A DNA stretch of 5,214 bases from Bacillota bacterium (GTDB lineage Bacteria > Bacillota > Clostridia > Acetivibrionales > DSM-2933), in contig JAEZNF010000507.1 in the NCBI GenBank assembly GCA_023441845.1, forward strand, positions 1 through 5,214, written 5' to 3'. Position 1 is the stretch's first letter. Each line of letters opens with the position of its first letter. A program made the position numbers and the translations under genes. Below are positions 1 to 5,152 of this stretch, piece after piece. The notes beneath the pieces were generated by a model, which was not told the DNA's origin, searched no databases, and saw only the letters and a program-made list of their open reading frames with translations.

Positions 1-2
1 AC

Positions 3-896
3 TTAAGCTTTACCACAGTCAACCTTCCTAGAATTGCATTAAAGAGCAATGGGGATACAAATGTTTTTTACAATGAGCTTGACAAAAAAATCAATATTGT
101 AATTGATCAGCTTATTGAGAGATTTGAAATTCAGGCTGCGAAGAAGGTAAAGAATTTTCCGTTCCTTATGGGCCAGGGAATATGGATTGATTCCGAAAGC
201 TTAGGCCCTGAAGATGAAATAAAGGAGGTATTAAAACATGGTACCTTGTCAATGGGATTTATCGGACTTGCGGAATGCCTGAAGGCTCTTACCGGGAAGC
301 ATCACGGTGAATCTGAAGAATCTCAGAAGCTTGGCCTTGAAATAATTGGGCACATGAGAAAACGTATGGATGAGGCAAGTCAAAAATACATGCTGAATTT
401 TACCCTCCTGGCAACTCCGGCTGAAGGGCTTTCGGGACGTTTTATCAATATGGACAGGAAAATTTTCGGAAGCATTCCAGGTATTACGGACAGGGAGTAT
501 TATACAAACAGCTTTCATATACCTGTACATTTCGGTATCGGTGCTTTTGACAAAATAAGGCTTGAAGCGCCATACCATGAAATGACCAATGCCGGACACA
601 TAACATATGTAGAATTGGATGGCGACCCATCACAGAATCTTATGGCATTTGAAAAAATCATCCGCTGTATGAAAGAGGCGGGAATTGGGTTCGGAGCCAT
701 TAATCATCCAGTTGACCGTGATCCGGTTTGCGGTTATACCGGAATCATTGAGGATGAGTGTCCGTCGTGCGGCAGACAGGAAGAACATGGAAAATTCGAA
801 AGGATTAGAAGGATAACAGGCTACCTTGTAGGAACGGTGGAACGCTTTAACGATGCCAAAAGAGCAGAGGTGAGAGACAGGGTAAAACACCTCTAA
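3..896 (+). CDS. nrdD: Anaerobic (class III) ribonucleoside-triphosphate reductase, C-terminal part
   Basis: NrdD reduces ribonucleotides to deoxyribonucleotides in the cytoplasm under anaerobic conditions, using a glycyl radical. The reading frame is open from base 3, so the gene is cut by the window edge: 297 residues remain and the N-terminal part, including any ATP-cone, lies outside. The visible start resembles the conserved TTVNLPRIA stretch (fragment residues 4-12). Near the C-terminus is a zinc-finger-like region with Cys codons at 729, 759 and 768, then the glycyl radical signature RITGYLVG, whose radical glycine is encoded at 819-821, and the family's typical ending RDRVKHL. The position expected for the first zinc cysteine (720-722) encodes Asp. 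An internal ATG at 168 is not the start, because conserved NrdD sequence continues upstream of it. nrdG follows 32 nt downstream on the same strand, the usual arrangement. The identification is firm. Confidence 0.96.
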   Translation, partial: LSFTTVNLPRIALKSNGDTNVFYNELDKKINIVIDQLIERFEIQAAKKVKNFPFLMGQGIWIDSESLGPEDEIKEVLKHGTLSMGFIGLAECLKALTGKHHGESEESQKLGLEIIGHMRKRMDEASQKYMLNFTLLATPAEGLSGRFINMDRKIFGSIPGITDREYYTNSFHIPVHFGIGAFDKIRLEAPYHEMTNAGHITYVELDGDPSQNLMAFEKIIRCMKEAGIGFGAINHPVDRDPVCGYTGIIEDECPSCGRQEEHGKFERIRRITGYLVGTVERFNDAKRAEVRDRVKHL

Positions 897-916
897 ATAT
901 ATACTGCATGGATTTT

Positions 917-923
917 AAGGAGG
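917..923 (+). promoter_or_regulatory. Ribosome binding site fixing the nrdG start
   Basis: AAGGAGG is a near-perfect Shine-Dalgarno sequence 5 nt before the ATG at 929. An in-frame ATG at 908 lies upstream of this site and has no purine-rich sequence in front of it, so 929 is the better start. Confidence 0.85.
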
Positions 924-928
924 CAATT

Positions 929-1468
929 ATGGCTGAAAAGATTAAAGTTGCCGGTATAGTAAAGGAGTCAATAGTTGACGGACCTGGGATAAGATATGTT
1001 GTGTTTGCTCAGGGCTGCAGGCACAATTGCCAGGGGTGCCATAACCCTGAAACACATTCGTTCAACGGAGGCAGCTTTGTTGAAATTGACGAACTGATAA
1101 GTCAGATGAAGAAAAACCCACTTATTGACGGCATTACATTGAGCGGCGGTGAGCCATTTGAACAGGCCGAAGCTTTTGGCGAGCTGGCAATGAAAGCAAA
1201 AAAGCACGGATACAATGTAATGACTTATACAGGGCATACATATGAACATATTCAAAAGAATAAGGATAAAATCAACGGTTGGGGAAAATTGCTTAATTGG
1301 ACTGATATTCTTGTGGACGGGAAATTTGAAATTTCGAAAAAGAGCATGATGCTTAAATTCAGAGGCTCTTACAATCAAAGGTTAATTGATGTCAAGCAAT
1401 CAATGGTCATGGACGAAATTATACAACATGAACATATAGATAATTATAGCTTTATAAGCTACGGATAA
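929..1468 (+). CDS. nrdG: Anaerobic ribonucleotide reductase activating protein (radical SAM)
   Basis: NrdG is a radical-SAM enzyme that uses a [4Fe-4S] cluster and S-adenosylmethionine to place the glycyl radical on NrdD. The 179-residue protein has the cluster motif C30-x3-C34-x2-C37 (CRHNCQGC), the preceding VDGPG segment (residues 16-20) typical of activases, the SAM-contacting SGGEP motif (72-76), and a late RGSYNQRLIDV segment common in this family. The length is slightly above the usual 150-170 residues because of a short tail after the VKQS segment. The ATG at 929 was chosen over the in-frame ATG at 908 because the Shine-Dalgarno sequence sits between them. It is almost certainly co-transcribed with nrdD; no promoter is needed in the 32-nt gap. 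It ends just before a hairpin shared with the opposing operon. Confidence 0.95.
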   Translation: MAEKIKVAGIVKESIVDGPGIRYVVFAQGCRHNCQGCHNPETHSFNGGSFVEIDELISQMKKNPLIDGITLSGGEPFEQAEAFGELAMKAKKHGYNVMTYTGHTYEHIQKNKDKINGWGKLLNWTDILVDGKFEISKKSMMLKFRGSYNQRLIDVKQSMVMDEIIQHEHIDNYSFISYG

Positions 1469-1474
1469 TTAATA

Positions 1475-1510
1475 GGGGATGACAGCGGTTTTCTTATCGC
1501 TACCATCCCC
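1475..1510. terminator. Bidirectional terminator-like hairpin between convergent operons
   Basis: GGGGATG (1475-1481) pairs with CATCCCC (1504-1510), and AGCG (1484-1487) pairs with CGCT (1498-1501), separated by a 2x2 internal mismatch and closed by a 10-nt loop. It is flanked by AATTAAT-like arms on both sides. There is no long clean T-run on either strand, so it is a moderate rather than a classic intrinsic terminator. It lies in the 64-nt gap between the convergent stops of nrdG and the GGGtGRT gene, where a shared terminator is expected. Confidence 0.65.
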
Positions 1511-1532
1511 ATAATTAATTTAGTACCGTTTT

Positions 1533-2534
1533 TTACTTGGAAAGTGATTCTTCTATTGCAACAGCTACCGCAACGGTTGCACCAACCATAGGATTGTTAC
1601 CCATACCGATAAGGCCCATCATTTCAACGTGTGCGGGAACTGATGAAGAACCTGCAAATTGAGCATCACCGTGCATTCTGCCCATTGAGTCTGTTAAGCC
1701 GTATGAAGCAGGTCCTGCTGCCATATTGTCAGGGTGGAGAGTTCTGCCGGTACCGCCGCCGGAAGCAACGGAGAAGTATTTCTTGCCGTTTTCTCCCGAC
1801 CATTTCTTGTATGTACCTGCAACAAGGTGCTGGAATCTGGTCGGGTTAGTTGAGTTACCGGTGATGGAAACGTCAACACTTTCCTTGATCATGATAGCAA
1901 CGCCTTCTAAAACATCATTTGCTCCATATACCCTTACCTTTGATTTTTCACCGTCAGAGTATGGTTTTGTATTTATTACCTTGAGTTCGTTAGTTGCAAA
2001 ATCATAGTCGGTTTCTACATATGTAAAGCCGTTAATCCTGGAAATTATATATGCTGCATCTTTTCCAAGACCGTTTAAAATAACCTGGAGAGGTTCTTTT
2101 CTAACTTTGTTTGCCGTTCTGGCAATACCGATGGCACCTTCAGCAGCAGCGAAGGATTCGTGCCCTGCAAGGAAGCAGAAGCATTTGGTTTCTTCCTTTA
2201 AAAGCATTGCGCCGAGGTTACCGTGTCCCAAACCTACTTTACGGGAATCGGCAACTGAACCCGGGATACAGAAAGCCTGTAATCCTATTCCGATAGCTTC
2301 GGCTGCTTCGGCAGCATTCTTAACGCCCTTCTTTAAAGCAACGCCGCATCCTAACGTATAAGCCCAAACAGCGTTCTCAAACGCGATGGGCTGTACGCCT
2401 CTGACTATTGTGTCAACAGCTATGCCTTTTGAAGTACAAAAATCCTTTACTTCTTCAAGACTTGCAAATCCGTATTCAGACATACACTGGTTTATTTTAT
2501 CTATTCTTCTTTCATAACCTTCAAATCTTACCAC
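1533..2534 (-). CDS. GGGtGRT-family protein of unknown function
   Basis: This 333-residue protein carries the motif GGGTGRT at residues 259-265 (encoded at 1740-1760), which gives its name to a family with no established activity. It has no signal peptide or clear membrane segment, so it is probably cytoplasmic. Six cysteines (17, 33, 63, 89, 118, 120) all lie in the first 120 residues. GCG (62-64) and CFC (118-120) look like possible cluster or metal ligands, which is inference only. Glycine-rich stretches recur: GLGHGNLG at about 101-108 and, after the name motif, MGLIGMGNNPMVG. The start is GTG at 2532-2534, supported by AGAGGTGA 6 nt upstream; the next Met is residue 18. The gene follows a NifU-like scaffold gene by 22 nt and is surely in the same transcript, suggesting that it receives or works with an Fe-S cluster. 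I cannot assign a reaction. Confidence 0.9.
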   Translation of the reverse strand: MVRFEGYERRIDKINQCMSEYGFASLEEVKDFCTSKGIAVDTIVRGVQPIAFENAVWAYTLGCGVALKKGVKNAAEAAEAIGIGLQAFCIPGSVADSRKVGLGHGNLGAMLLKEETKCFCFLAGHESFAAAEGAIGIARTANKVRKEPLQVILNGLGKDAAYIISRINGFTYVETDYDFATNELKVINTKPYSDGEKSKVRVYGANDVLEGVAIMIKESVDVSITGNSTNPTRFQHLVAGTYKKWSGENGKKYFSVASGGGTGRTLHPDNMAAGPASYGLTDSMGRMHGDAQFAGSSSVPAHVEMMGLIGMGNNPMVGATVAVAVAIEESLSK

Positions 2535-2540
2535 GATAAA

Positions 2541-2548
2541 TCACCTCT
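2541..2548 (-). promoter_or_regulatory. Ribosome binding site for the GTG-started GGGtGRT gene
   Basis: On the minus strand this reads AGAGGTGA, strongly complementary to the 3' end of 16S rRNA, 6 nt before a GTG codon. It decides the start in favour of GTG at 2534. Confidence 0.8.
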
Positions 2549-2556
2549 CTTCTATA

Positions 2557-3249
2557 TTATTCATGTCTTGGGTCAATAACTTTTACAGCTTCGGCAAATC
2601 TTCCGTATGTACCTATATTCTTTTCGTACGCTTCTTTAGGATCAACGCCCTTTTTGATTGCATCCATCATCTTACCGAGGTGTATAAATTTGTAGCCGAT
2701 TACTTCATTGTCTGCATCCAGACCTATGTTTAATATGTAACCTTCAGCCATTTCGAGGTATCTTACACCCTTTGCCTTTGTTCCGAACATTGTTCCAACC
2801 TGTGAACGCAAGCCTTTTCCAAGGTCTTCGAGTCCGGCACCTATCGGAAGTCCGCCTTCAGAAAACGCTGACTGTGTTCTTCCGTAAACAAGCTGTTTGA
2901 ATATTTCTCTCATTGCAACATTGATAGCATCACAAACAAGGTCTGTATTCAATGCTTCAAGAATTGTTTTACCGCTTAAGATTTCTGCAGCCATTGCTGC
3001 CGAATGCGTCATACCGGAACATCCAAGGGTCTCAACAAGAGCCTCCTCGATTATACCGTCCTTAACATTTAAAGTGAGCTTACAGCATCCCTGCTGTGGT
3101 GCACACCAGCCTATACCGTGTGATAAACCGGATATATCTTTGACTTCTTTTGCCTTAACCCATTTCCCTTCTTCAGGGATTGGAGCTGGTCCGTGATTTG
3201 GGCCTTTTTTGACACAAATCATTTGTTCTACCTCATGTGAATAGTTCAT
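2557..3249 (-). CDS. NifU/IscU-like iron-sulfur cluster scaffold protein, paired with GGGtGRT
   Basis: The 230-residue product resembles U-type Fe-S scaffolds in its central part. CCKLTLNVKDG (residues 55-65) matches the CGD-x-MKL-x-IKV-x-DG region of IscU, GCSG (76-79) the second cysteine site, and SGKTILEAL (92-100) the GK-x-x-x-EA segment. The canonical Asp after the first cysteine is missing (CCK rather than CGD), and the usual third-cysteine region is not recognisable; C106 lies in a different context. C12 and C49 are additional. Roughly 50 residues precede the scaffold region and about 110 follow (YGRTQSAFSEGG onward), making it longer than IscU (about 130 residues) and unlike NifU's C-terminal domain. 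ATG at 3249 is preceded by AAAGGGG 8 nt away. It is the first gene of the operon, 22 nt before the GGGtGRT gene, behind a structured leader. Scaffold function is inferred from similarity; the partner and target are unknown. Confidence 0.85.
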   Translation of the reverse strand: MNYSHEVEQMICVKKGPNHGPAPIPEEGKWVKAKEVKDISGLSHGIGWCAPQQGCCKLTLNVKDGIIEEALVETLGCSGMTHSAAMAAEILSGKTILEALNTDLVCDAINVAMREIFKQLVYGRTQSAFSEGGLPIGAGLEDLGKGLRSQVGTMFGTKAKGVRYLEMAEGYILNIGLDADNEVIGYKFIHLGKMMDAIKKGVDPKEAYEKNIGTYGRFAEAVKVIDPRHE

Positions 3250-3257
3250 TTTTGTTT

Positions 3258-3266
3258 CCCCTTTCC
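3258..3266 (-). promoter_or_regulatory. Ribosome binding site of the scaffold gene, possibly masked by the leader
   Basis: The minus strand reads GGAAAGGGG, ending 8 nt before the ATG at 3249. Its first three bases belong to a TCTGGA hexamer (3269-3264) that is complementary to TCCAGA (3336-3331) in the apical loop of the upstream leader structure, so its accessibility may depend on how the leader folds. Confidence 0.6.
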
Positions 3267-3281
3267 AGAATGATTAGCTAT

Positions 3282-3403
3282 TTACCGACTCTATAAGCTG
3301 CAATAGAAGGCCTCTGCCCTGGCTTTGATATCTGGATTTGCCTACTTAAAGGCAGGAGCCGTCAGCAATTAAACAATTAAGATGAGCCCCATAACCATTA
3401 ATT
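3282..3403 (-). promoter_or_regulatory. Structured 5' leader (candidate cis-regulatory RNA) of the scaffold/GGGtGRT operon
   Basis: Read on the minus strand, P1 pairs TTGCTGAC (3368-3361) with GTCGGTAA (3289-3282), including two G-U pairs. P2 pairs GGCTCCTGCC (3360-3351) with GGCAGAGGCC (3318-3309) with one mismatch and one G-U. P3 pairs TCTAT (3307-3303) with ATAGA (3294-3290). P1 and P2 abut, P3 and P1 abut, and one base separates P2 from P3: a tight three-way junction. The G-U pairs become A-C mismatches if the plus strand is read, so the fold belongs to the minus-strand RNA. A 5' hairpin (AATTAA 3403-3398 with TTAATT 3380-3375) precedes it. TGCCT/AGGCA (3354-3350 with 3343-3339) is a competing helix that would disrupt P2. 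I see none of the conserved cores of the common riboswitch classes, and no poly-U terminator. The ligand, if any, is unknown; folding was done by eye. Confidence 0.6.
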
Positions 3404-3426
3404 ATTCTAGCATAAAGTTTGTTAAA

Positions 3427-3456
3427 TGTATATCATTCATGTAATTGATTTGTAAA
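3427..3456 (-). promoter_or_regulatory. Promoter of the scaffold/GGGtGRT operon
   Basis: On the minus strand, a -35 TTTACA (3456-3451) is followed after 18 bp by a -10 TATACA (3432-3427), preceded by TGA as an extended -10 element. Transcription would start near 3420, giving a leader of about 170 nt. That is long enough to hold the whole folded element and unusually long for a simple 5' UTR. Confidence 0.65.
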
Positions 3457-3721
3457 GATTTATTTAAAATATTCTAAAAATTATGTTTTATTCTACACCA
3501 TAACTTTTTTAAGGTATTATCATAAGCACTATTCTATGTCCATGGAATCATAGTATATTCCACACTGTCGTTAAAGGAAAAAAGCAAACCCGGCTGTAAT
3601 ATTGGTATGTATTTTTAGCTGAATTAATACATAAATATACAGTACAAGAGGTGTATAAGTATATAATGTTATACTATTCTTCTCAAATAGTTTGTTTTTC
3701 TAGCAGACTTTTATTCTGAGA
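3457..3721. other. AT-rich divergent intergenic stretch with small inverted repeats
   Basis: I see no gene in this part of the divergent region. It holds several short dyads: CTATG/CATAG (3534-3538 and 3549-3553) overlapping GGAAT/ATTCC (3544-3548 and 3557-3561); a perfect 8-bp pair TATGTATT/AATACATA (3606-3613 and 3626-3633) around a 12-nt spacer; and AGTATA-N6-TATACT (3658-3663 and 3670-3675), which includes a TATAAT (3662-3667). Such repeats arise easily in AT-rich DNA, so only the last two are worth considering as operators or minor promoter elements. Confidence 0.4.
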
Positions 3722-3836
3722 GTCTTATAGCGTAAGCGTTATAAGACACTTTTAAGAAGATATAGTTCATCTGTTTATCGCGGCGATTTTCATACTTCGA
3801 AACTTGCAGCCTTGCTGCGATATGTTTATTTATGAA
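3722..3836 (+). repeat. Structured intergenic element with two strong hairpins
   Basis: Hairpin 1 pairs GTCTTATAGCG (3722-3732) with CGTTATAAGAC (3737-3747) around a TAAG loop: 11 bp including one G-U. Hairpin 2 pairs TATCGCGGCGA (3776-3786) with TTGCTGCGATA (3812-3822): 11 bp including two G-U. It can extend through TTCAT/ATGAA (3766-3770 and 3832-3836). Inside it a rival helix GCAGC-CTT-GCTGC (3806-3818) shares the right arm. The wobble pairs form only in plus-strand RNA. The base composition (GCGGCG, GCAGCC) differs from the surrounding AT-rich DNA. It could be a dispersed palindromic repeat, a small RNA, or an upstream leader from an earlier start site; I cannot choose from one copy. Confidence 0.5.
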
Positions 3837-3851
3837 GAATTCTGGTATAAT
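3823..3851 (+). promoter_or_regulatory. Promoter of the serine hydrolase gene
   Basis: A consensus -10 TATAAT (3846-3851) is preceded by TGG, forming an extended -10. A weak -35-like TGTTTA (3823-3828) lies 17 bp upstream. Transcription would begin near 3858, leaving a leader of about 37 nt. The weak -35 overlaps the end of the upstream hairpin element, so the element could influence promoter strength. Confidence 0.65.
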
Positions 3852-3881
3852 TGTTTTGGGTTTACATGAGTGATAAGGCTT

Positions 3882-3887
3882 AAGAGG
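3882..3887 (+). promoter_or_regulatory. Ribosome binding site choosing ATG 3895
   Basis: AAGAGG lies 7 nt before the ATG at 3895. A GTG in the same frame at 3889 is only 1 nt from this site, too close to be used, so the protein probably starts two codons later, at 3895. Confidence 0.7.
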
Positions 3888-3894
3888 TGTGGAA

Positions 3895-5052
3895 ATGAGA
3901 AGTTCCGAAGATTCGTCCATAAAGACGCGAATTAGAAAAAGAAAACGTGCAAAGAAGAGAAGATTTTCTGCTATGGTTATATTTATGCTGATTATGGCTT
4001 ATTGTATTAGTTATGGCATAGTAAAAAATGATGATACCGAAAAAGTACGTTCATATAGACAACAAAATACATCGGCAAATGAAAGTATGAATAAAAATAG
4101 CAGTGACTCAGATGTACCGGTAAATAAAGACAAGGCAGATGAAGATATTGCAGACGAAGACATATCAGATGAAGATATTGCAGATGAAGGCACTGAAAAT
4201 TACGAAATAGTATATGAAAATGCTGCGCCGATGGAGGAAGGCGGTCAAATTGAAGTTCCGACCCCTATGCAATTTGGGGAAAATCTGTTGACTTCAAAAG
4301 CTTTGGAGGTTAATCCTAAATATGCAGTAATTGTGAGGGAGCTGCAGAATTATCTAAAGAGTTTAGACGGAAAATATGGCATATATTTTTTAAATCTGAA
4401 GGACGGATCAGAGTTTGGGATTAATCACAAGGATAGGTTTACAGCTGCCAGTACAATTAAGATACCAATAAACCTGTACCTTTTTAAAAAAATTAAAGAA
4501 GGTGCGGTAAACCCCAAAGGCATGTTGACCTACGAACGCGTAGATTACGAGACAGGTACGGGTATTATACAGAAAAGCTCTTTCGGAAAGAGATATACAG
4601 TAAGGGAATTATCTAAAAAGTCAATAGAAATTAGCGATAATGTTGCTACCAATATGCTTTTGAGACTTTTGGGTATGGATAATGTTAAGAACTACATGAG
4701 ACAGCTTGGCGGTACTGTTGTAGTCGATGATCAAAATGTAACCTGCCCTGAGGATATGGGAATTTATATGAGGGAGGTTTACAGTTTTTACAAACAAGAC
4801 ATAACACTGGGGAATGAGCTTATGGGTTATTTTTTGAATACCACCTCATCAGACAGGATACCGGCACTGCTTCCGAAAAATGTAAAGATTGCGCACAAAA
4901 TAGGCAATCAGGTAAAAACCATGAATGATGTCGGTATAGTTTTTTCAAGCGAACCGTACATAATTTCCATACTTTCAAAGGATGTGAATGAAAATGAAGC
5001 AGTAGGTGTAATAGCCGAAATATCAAAAAAAGTATATGATTTTGCAAAATAG
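3895..5052 (+). CDS. Membrane-anchored serine hydrolase of the class A beta-lactamase-like fold
   Basis: The 385-residue product starts with a cytoplasmic basic stretch (K/R-rich, residues 10-23), then a single hydrophobic segment (24-43), giving a type II membrane protein with its catalytic domain outside. A low-complexity acidic linker (about 44-105) includes a tandem DEDIA-type repeat. The domain from about residue 125 shows the penicillin-interacting signatures in order: S186-T-I-K189 (S-x-x-K nucleophile and lysine), S247-D-N249, and K335-I-G337 in place of KTG. The class A omega loop with Glu166 (E-x-x-L-N) is not visible: between SDN and KIG the equivalent region is short (VVVDDQNVTCPEDM) and lacks that motif. 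A true beta-lactamase is therefore doubtful; a D,D-peptidase, esterase or cell-wall binding role is as likely. Annotation pipelines usually call this group 'serine hydrolase' (beta-lactamase2 family). It appears to be monocistronic, with its own promoter and terminator. Confidence 0.88.
   Translation: MRSSEDSSIKTRIRKRKRAKKRRFSAMVIFMLIMAYCISYGIVKNDDTEKVRSYRQQNTSANESMNKNSSDSDVPVNKDKADEDIADEDISDEDIADEGTENYEIVYENAAPMEEGGQIEVPTPMQFGENLLTSKALEVNPKYAVIVRELQNYLKSLDGKYGIYFLNLKDGSEFGINHKDRFTAASTIKIPINLYLFKKIKEGAVNPKGMLTYERVDYETGTGIIQKSSFGKRYTVRELSKKSIEISDNVATNMLLRLLGMDNVKNYMRQLGGTVVVDDQNVTCPEDMGIYMREVYSFYKQDITLGNELMGYFLNTTSSDRIPALLPKNVKIAHKIGNQVKTMNDVGIVFSSEPYIISILSKDVNENEAVGVIAEISKKVYDFAK
4138..4191 (+). 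repeat. 15-bp tandem repeat encoding an acidic linker
   Basis: GATGAAGATATTGCA occurs at 4138-4152 and is repeated exactly at 4168-4182. A diverged copy (GACGAAGACATATCA) lies between them at 4153-4167, and a partial copy starts at 4183. It encodes repeated D-E-D-I-A/S units just outside the membrane. The unit is a multiple of three, so copy-number changes keep the frame. Confidence 0.85.
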
Positions 5053-5055
5053 AAT

Positions 5056-5082
5056 AAAAGTCTCAGGACCCCAAAGACTTTT
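5056..5082 (+). terminator. First hairpin after the serine hydrolase gene
   Basis: AAAAGTCT (5056-5063) pairs with AGACTTTT (5075-5082) around an 11-nt loop, starting 3 nt after the stop codon. The stem is AU-rich and the T-tract is part of the stem, so it is a weak terminator at best. Confidence 0.4.
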
Positions 5083-5107
5083 GCCGAATTTCCCTTCGGG
5101 AAATGGC
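5083..5107 (+). other. Second hairpin after the serine hydrolase gene
   Basis: ATTTCCC (5088-5094) pairs with GGGAAAT (5098-5104) around TTC (a UUCG-type tetraloop is also possible). GCC/GGC (5083-5085 and 5105-5107) extends it with a 2-nt bulge. No T-run follows. It may protect the transcript 3' end or be part of a compound terminator. Confidence 0.5.
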
Positions 5108-5114
5108 TAATAAT

Positions 5115-5152
5115 AAAGTGCCTTCAACAAGATGTCTTTTGAAGGCACTTTT
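5115..5152 (+). terminator. Intrinsic terminator of the serine hydrolase gene
   Basis: AAAGTGCCTTCAA (5115-5127) pairs perfectly over 13 bp with TTGAAGGCACTTT (5139-5151) around an 11-nt loop, ending in TTTT. On the minus strand the stem is followed by TTTATTATT, so it could also stop a convergent transcript entering from the right. The remaining 62 bases of the window show no supportable feature. Confidence 0.85.

Noticed and set aside
908..928. Upstream in-frame ATG as the nrdG start
   Set aside because: The AAGGAGG site lies between it and the ATG at 929, and nothing resembling a ribosome binding site precedes 908. The extra seven residues do not match the family.
1631..2361. Several plus-strand open frames opposite the GGGtGRT gene
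   Set aside because: They are antisense shadows of a coherent, motif-bearing gene with its own ribosome binding site, and they show no family features.
3361..3400. Resemblance of the leader's GCTGACGGCTCCTGCC stretch to the 3' part of fluoride (crcB) riboswitches
   Set aside because: The 5' stem and conserved bases of that class are not present, a pseudoknot could be formed only with several G-U pairs, and the stretch is fully accounted for by P1 and P2. A covariance-model search would settle it.
3511..3521. TATTAT in an AT-rich stretch as a further plus-strand promoter
   Set aside because: No acceptable -35 at 16-18 bp and no gene or clear RNA immediately downstream.
3250..3894. CRISPR array, tRNA, rRNA or insertion-sequence remnants in the long intergenic region
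   Set aside because: No regularly spaced direct repeats, no cloverleaf with a CCA-type end, and no transposase fragment could be seen on either strand.
3711..3920. A 69-codon minus-strand open frame across the hairpin element and the start of the serine hydrolase gene
   Set aside because: No Shine-Dalgarno sequence before its ATG. It overlaps the well-supported promoter, ribosome binding site and start of the opposite gene, and its coding is explained by the palindromic DNA.
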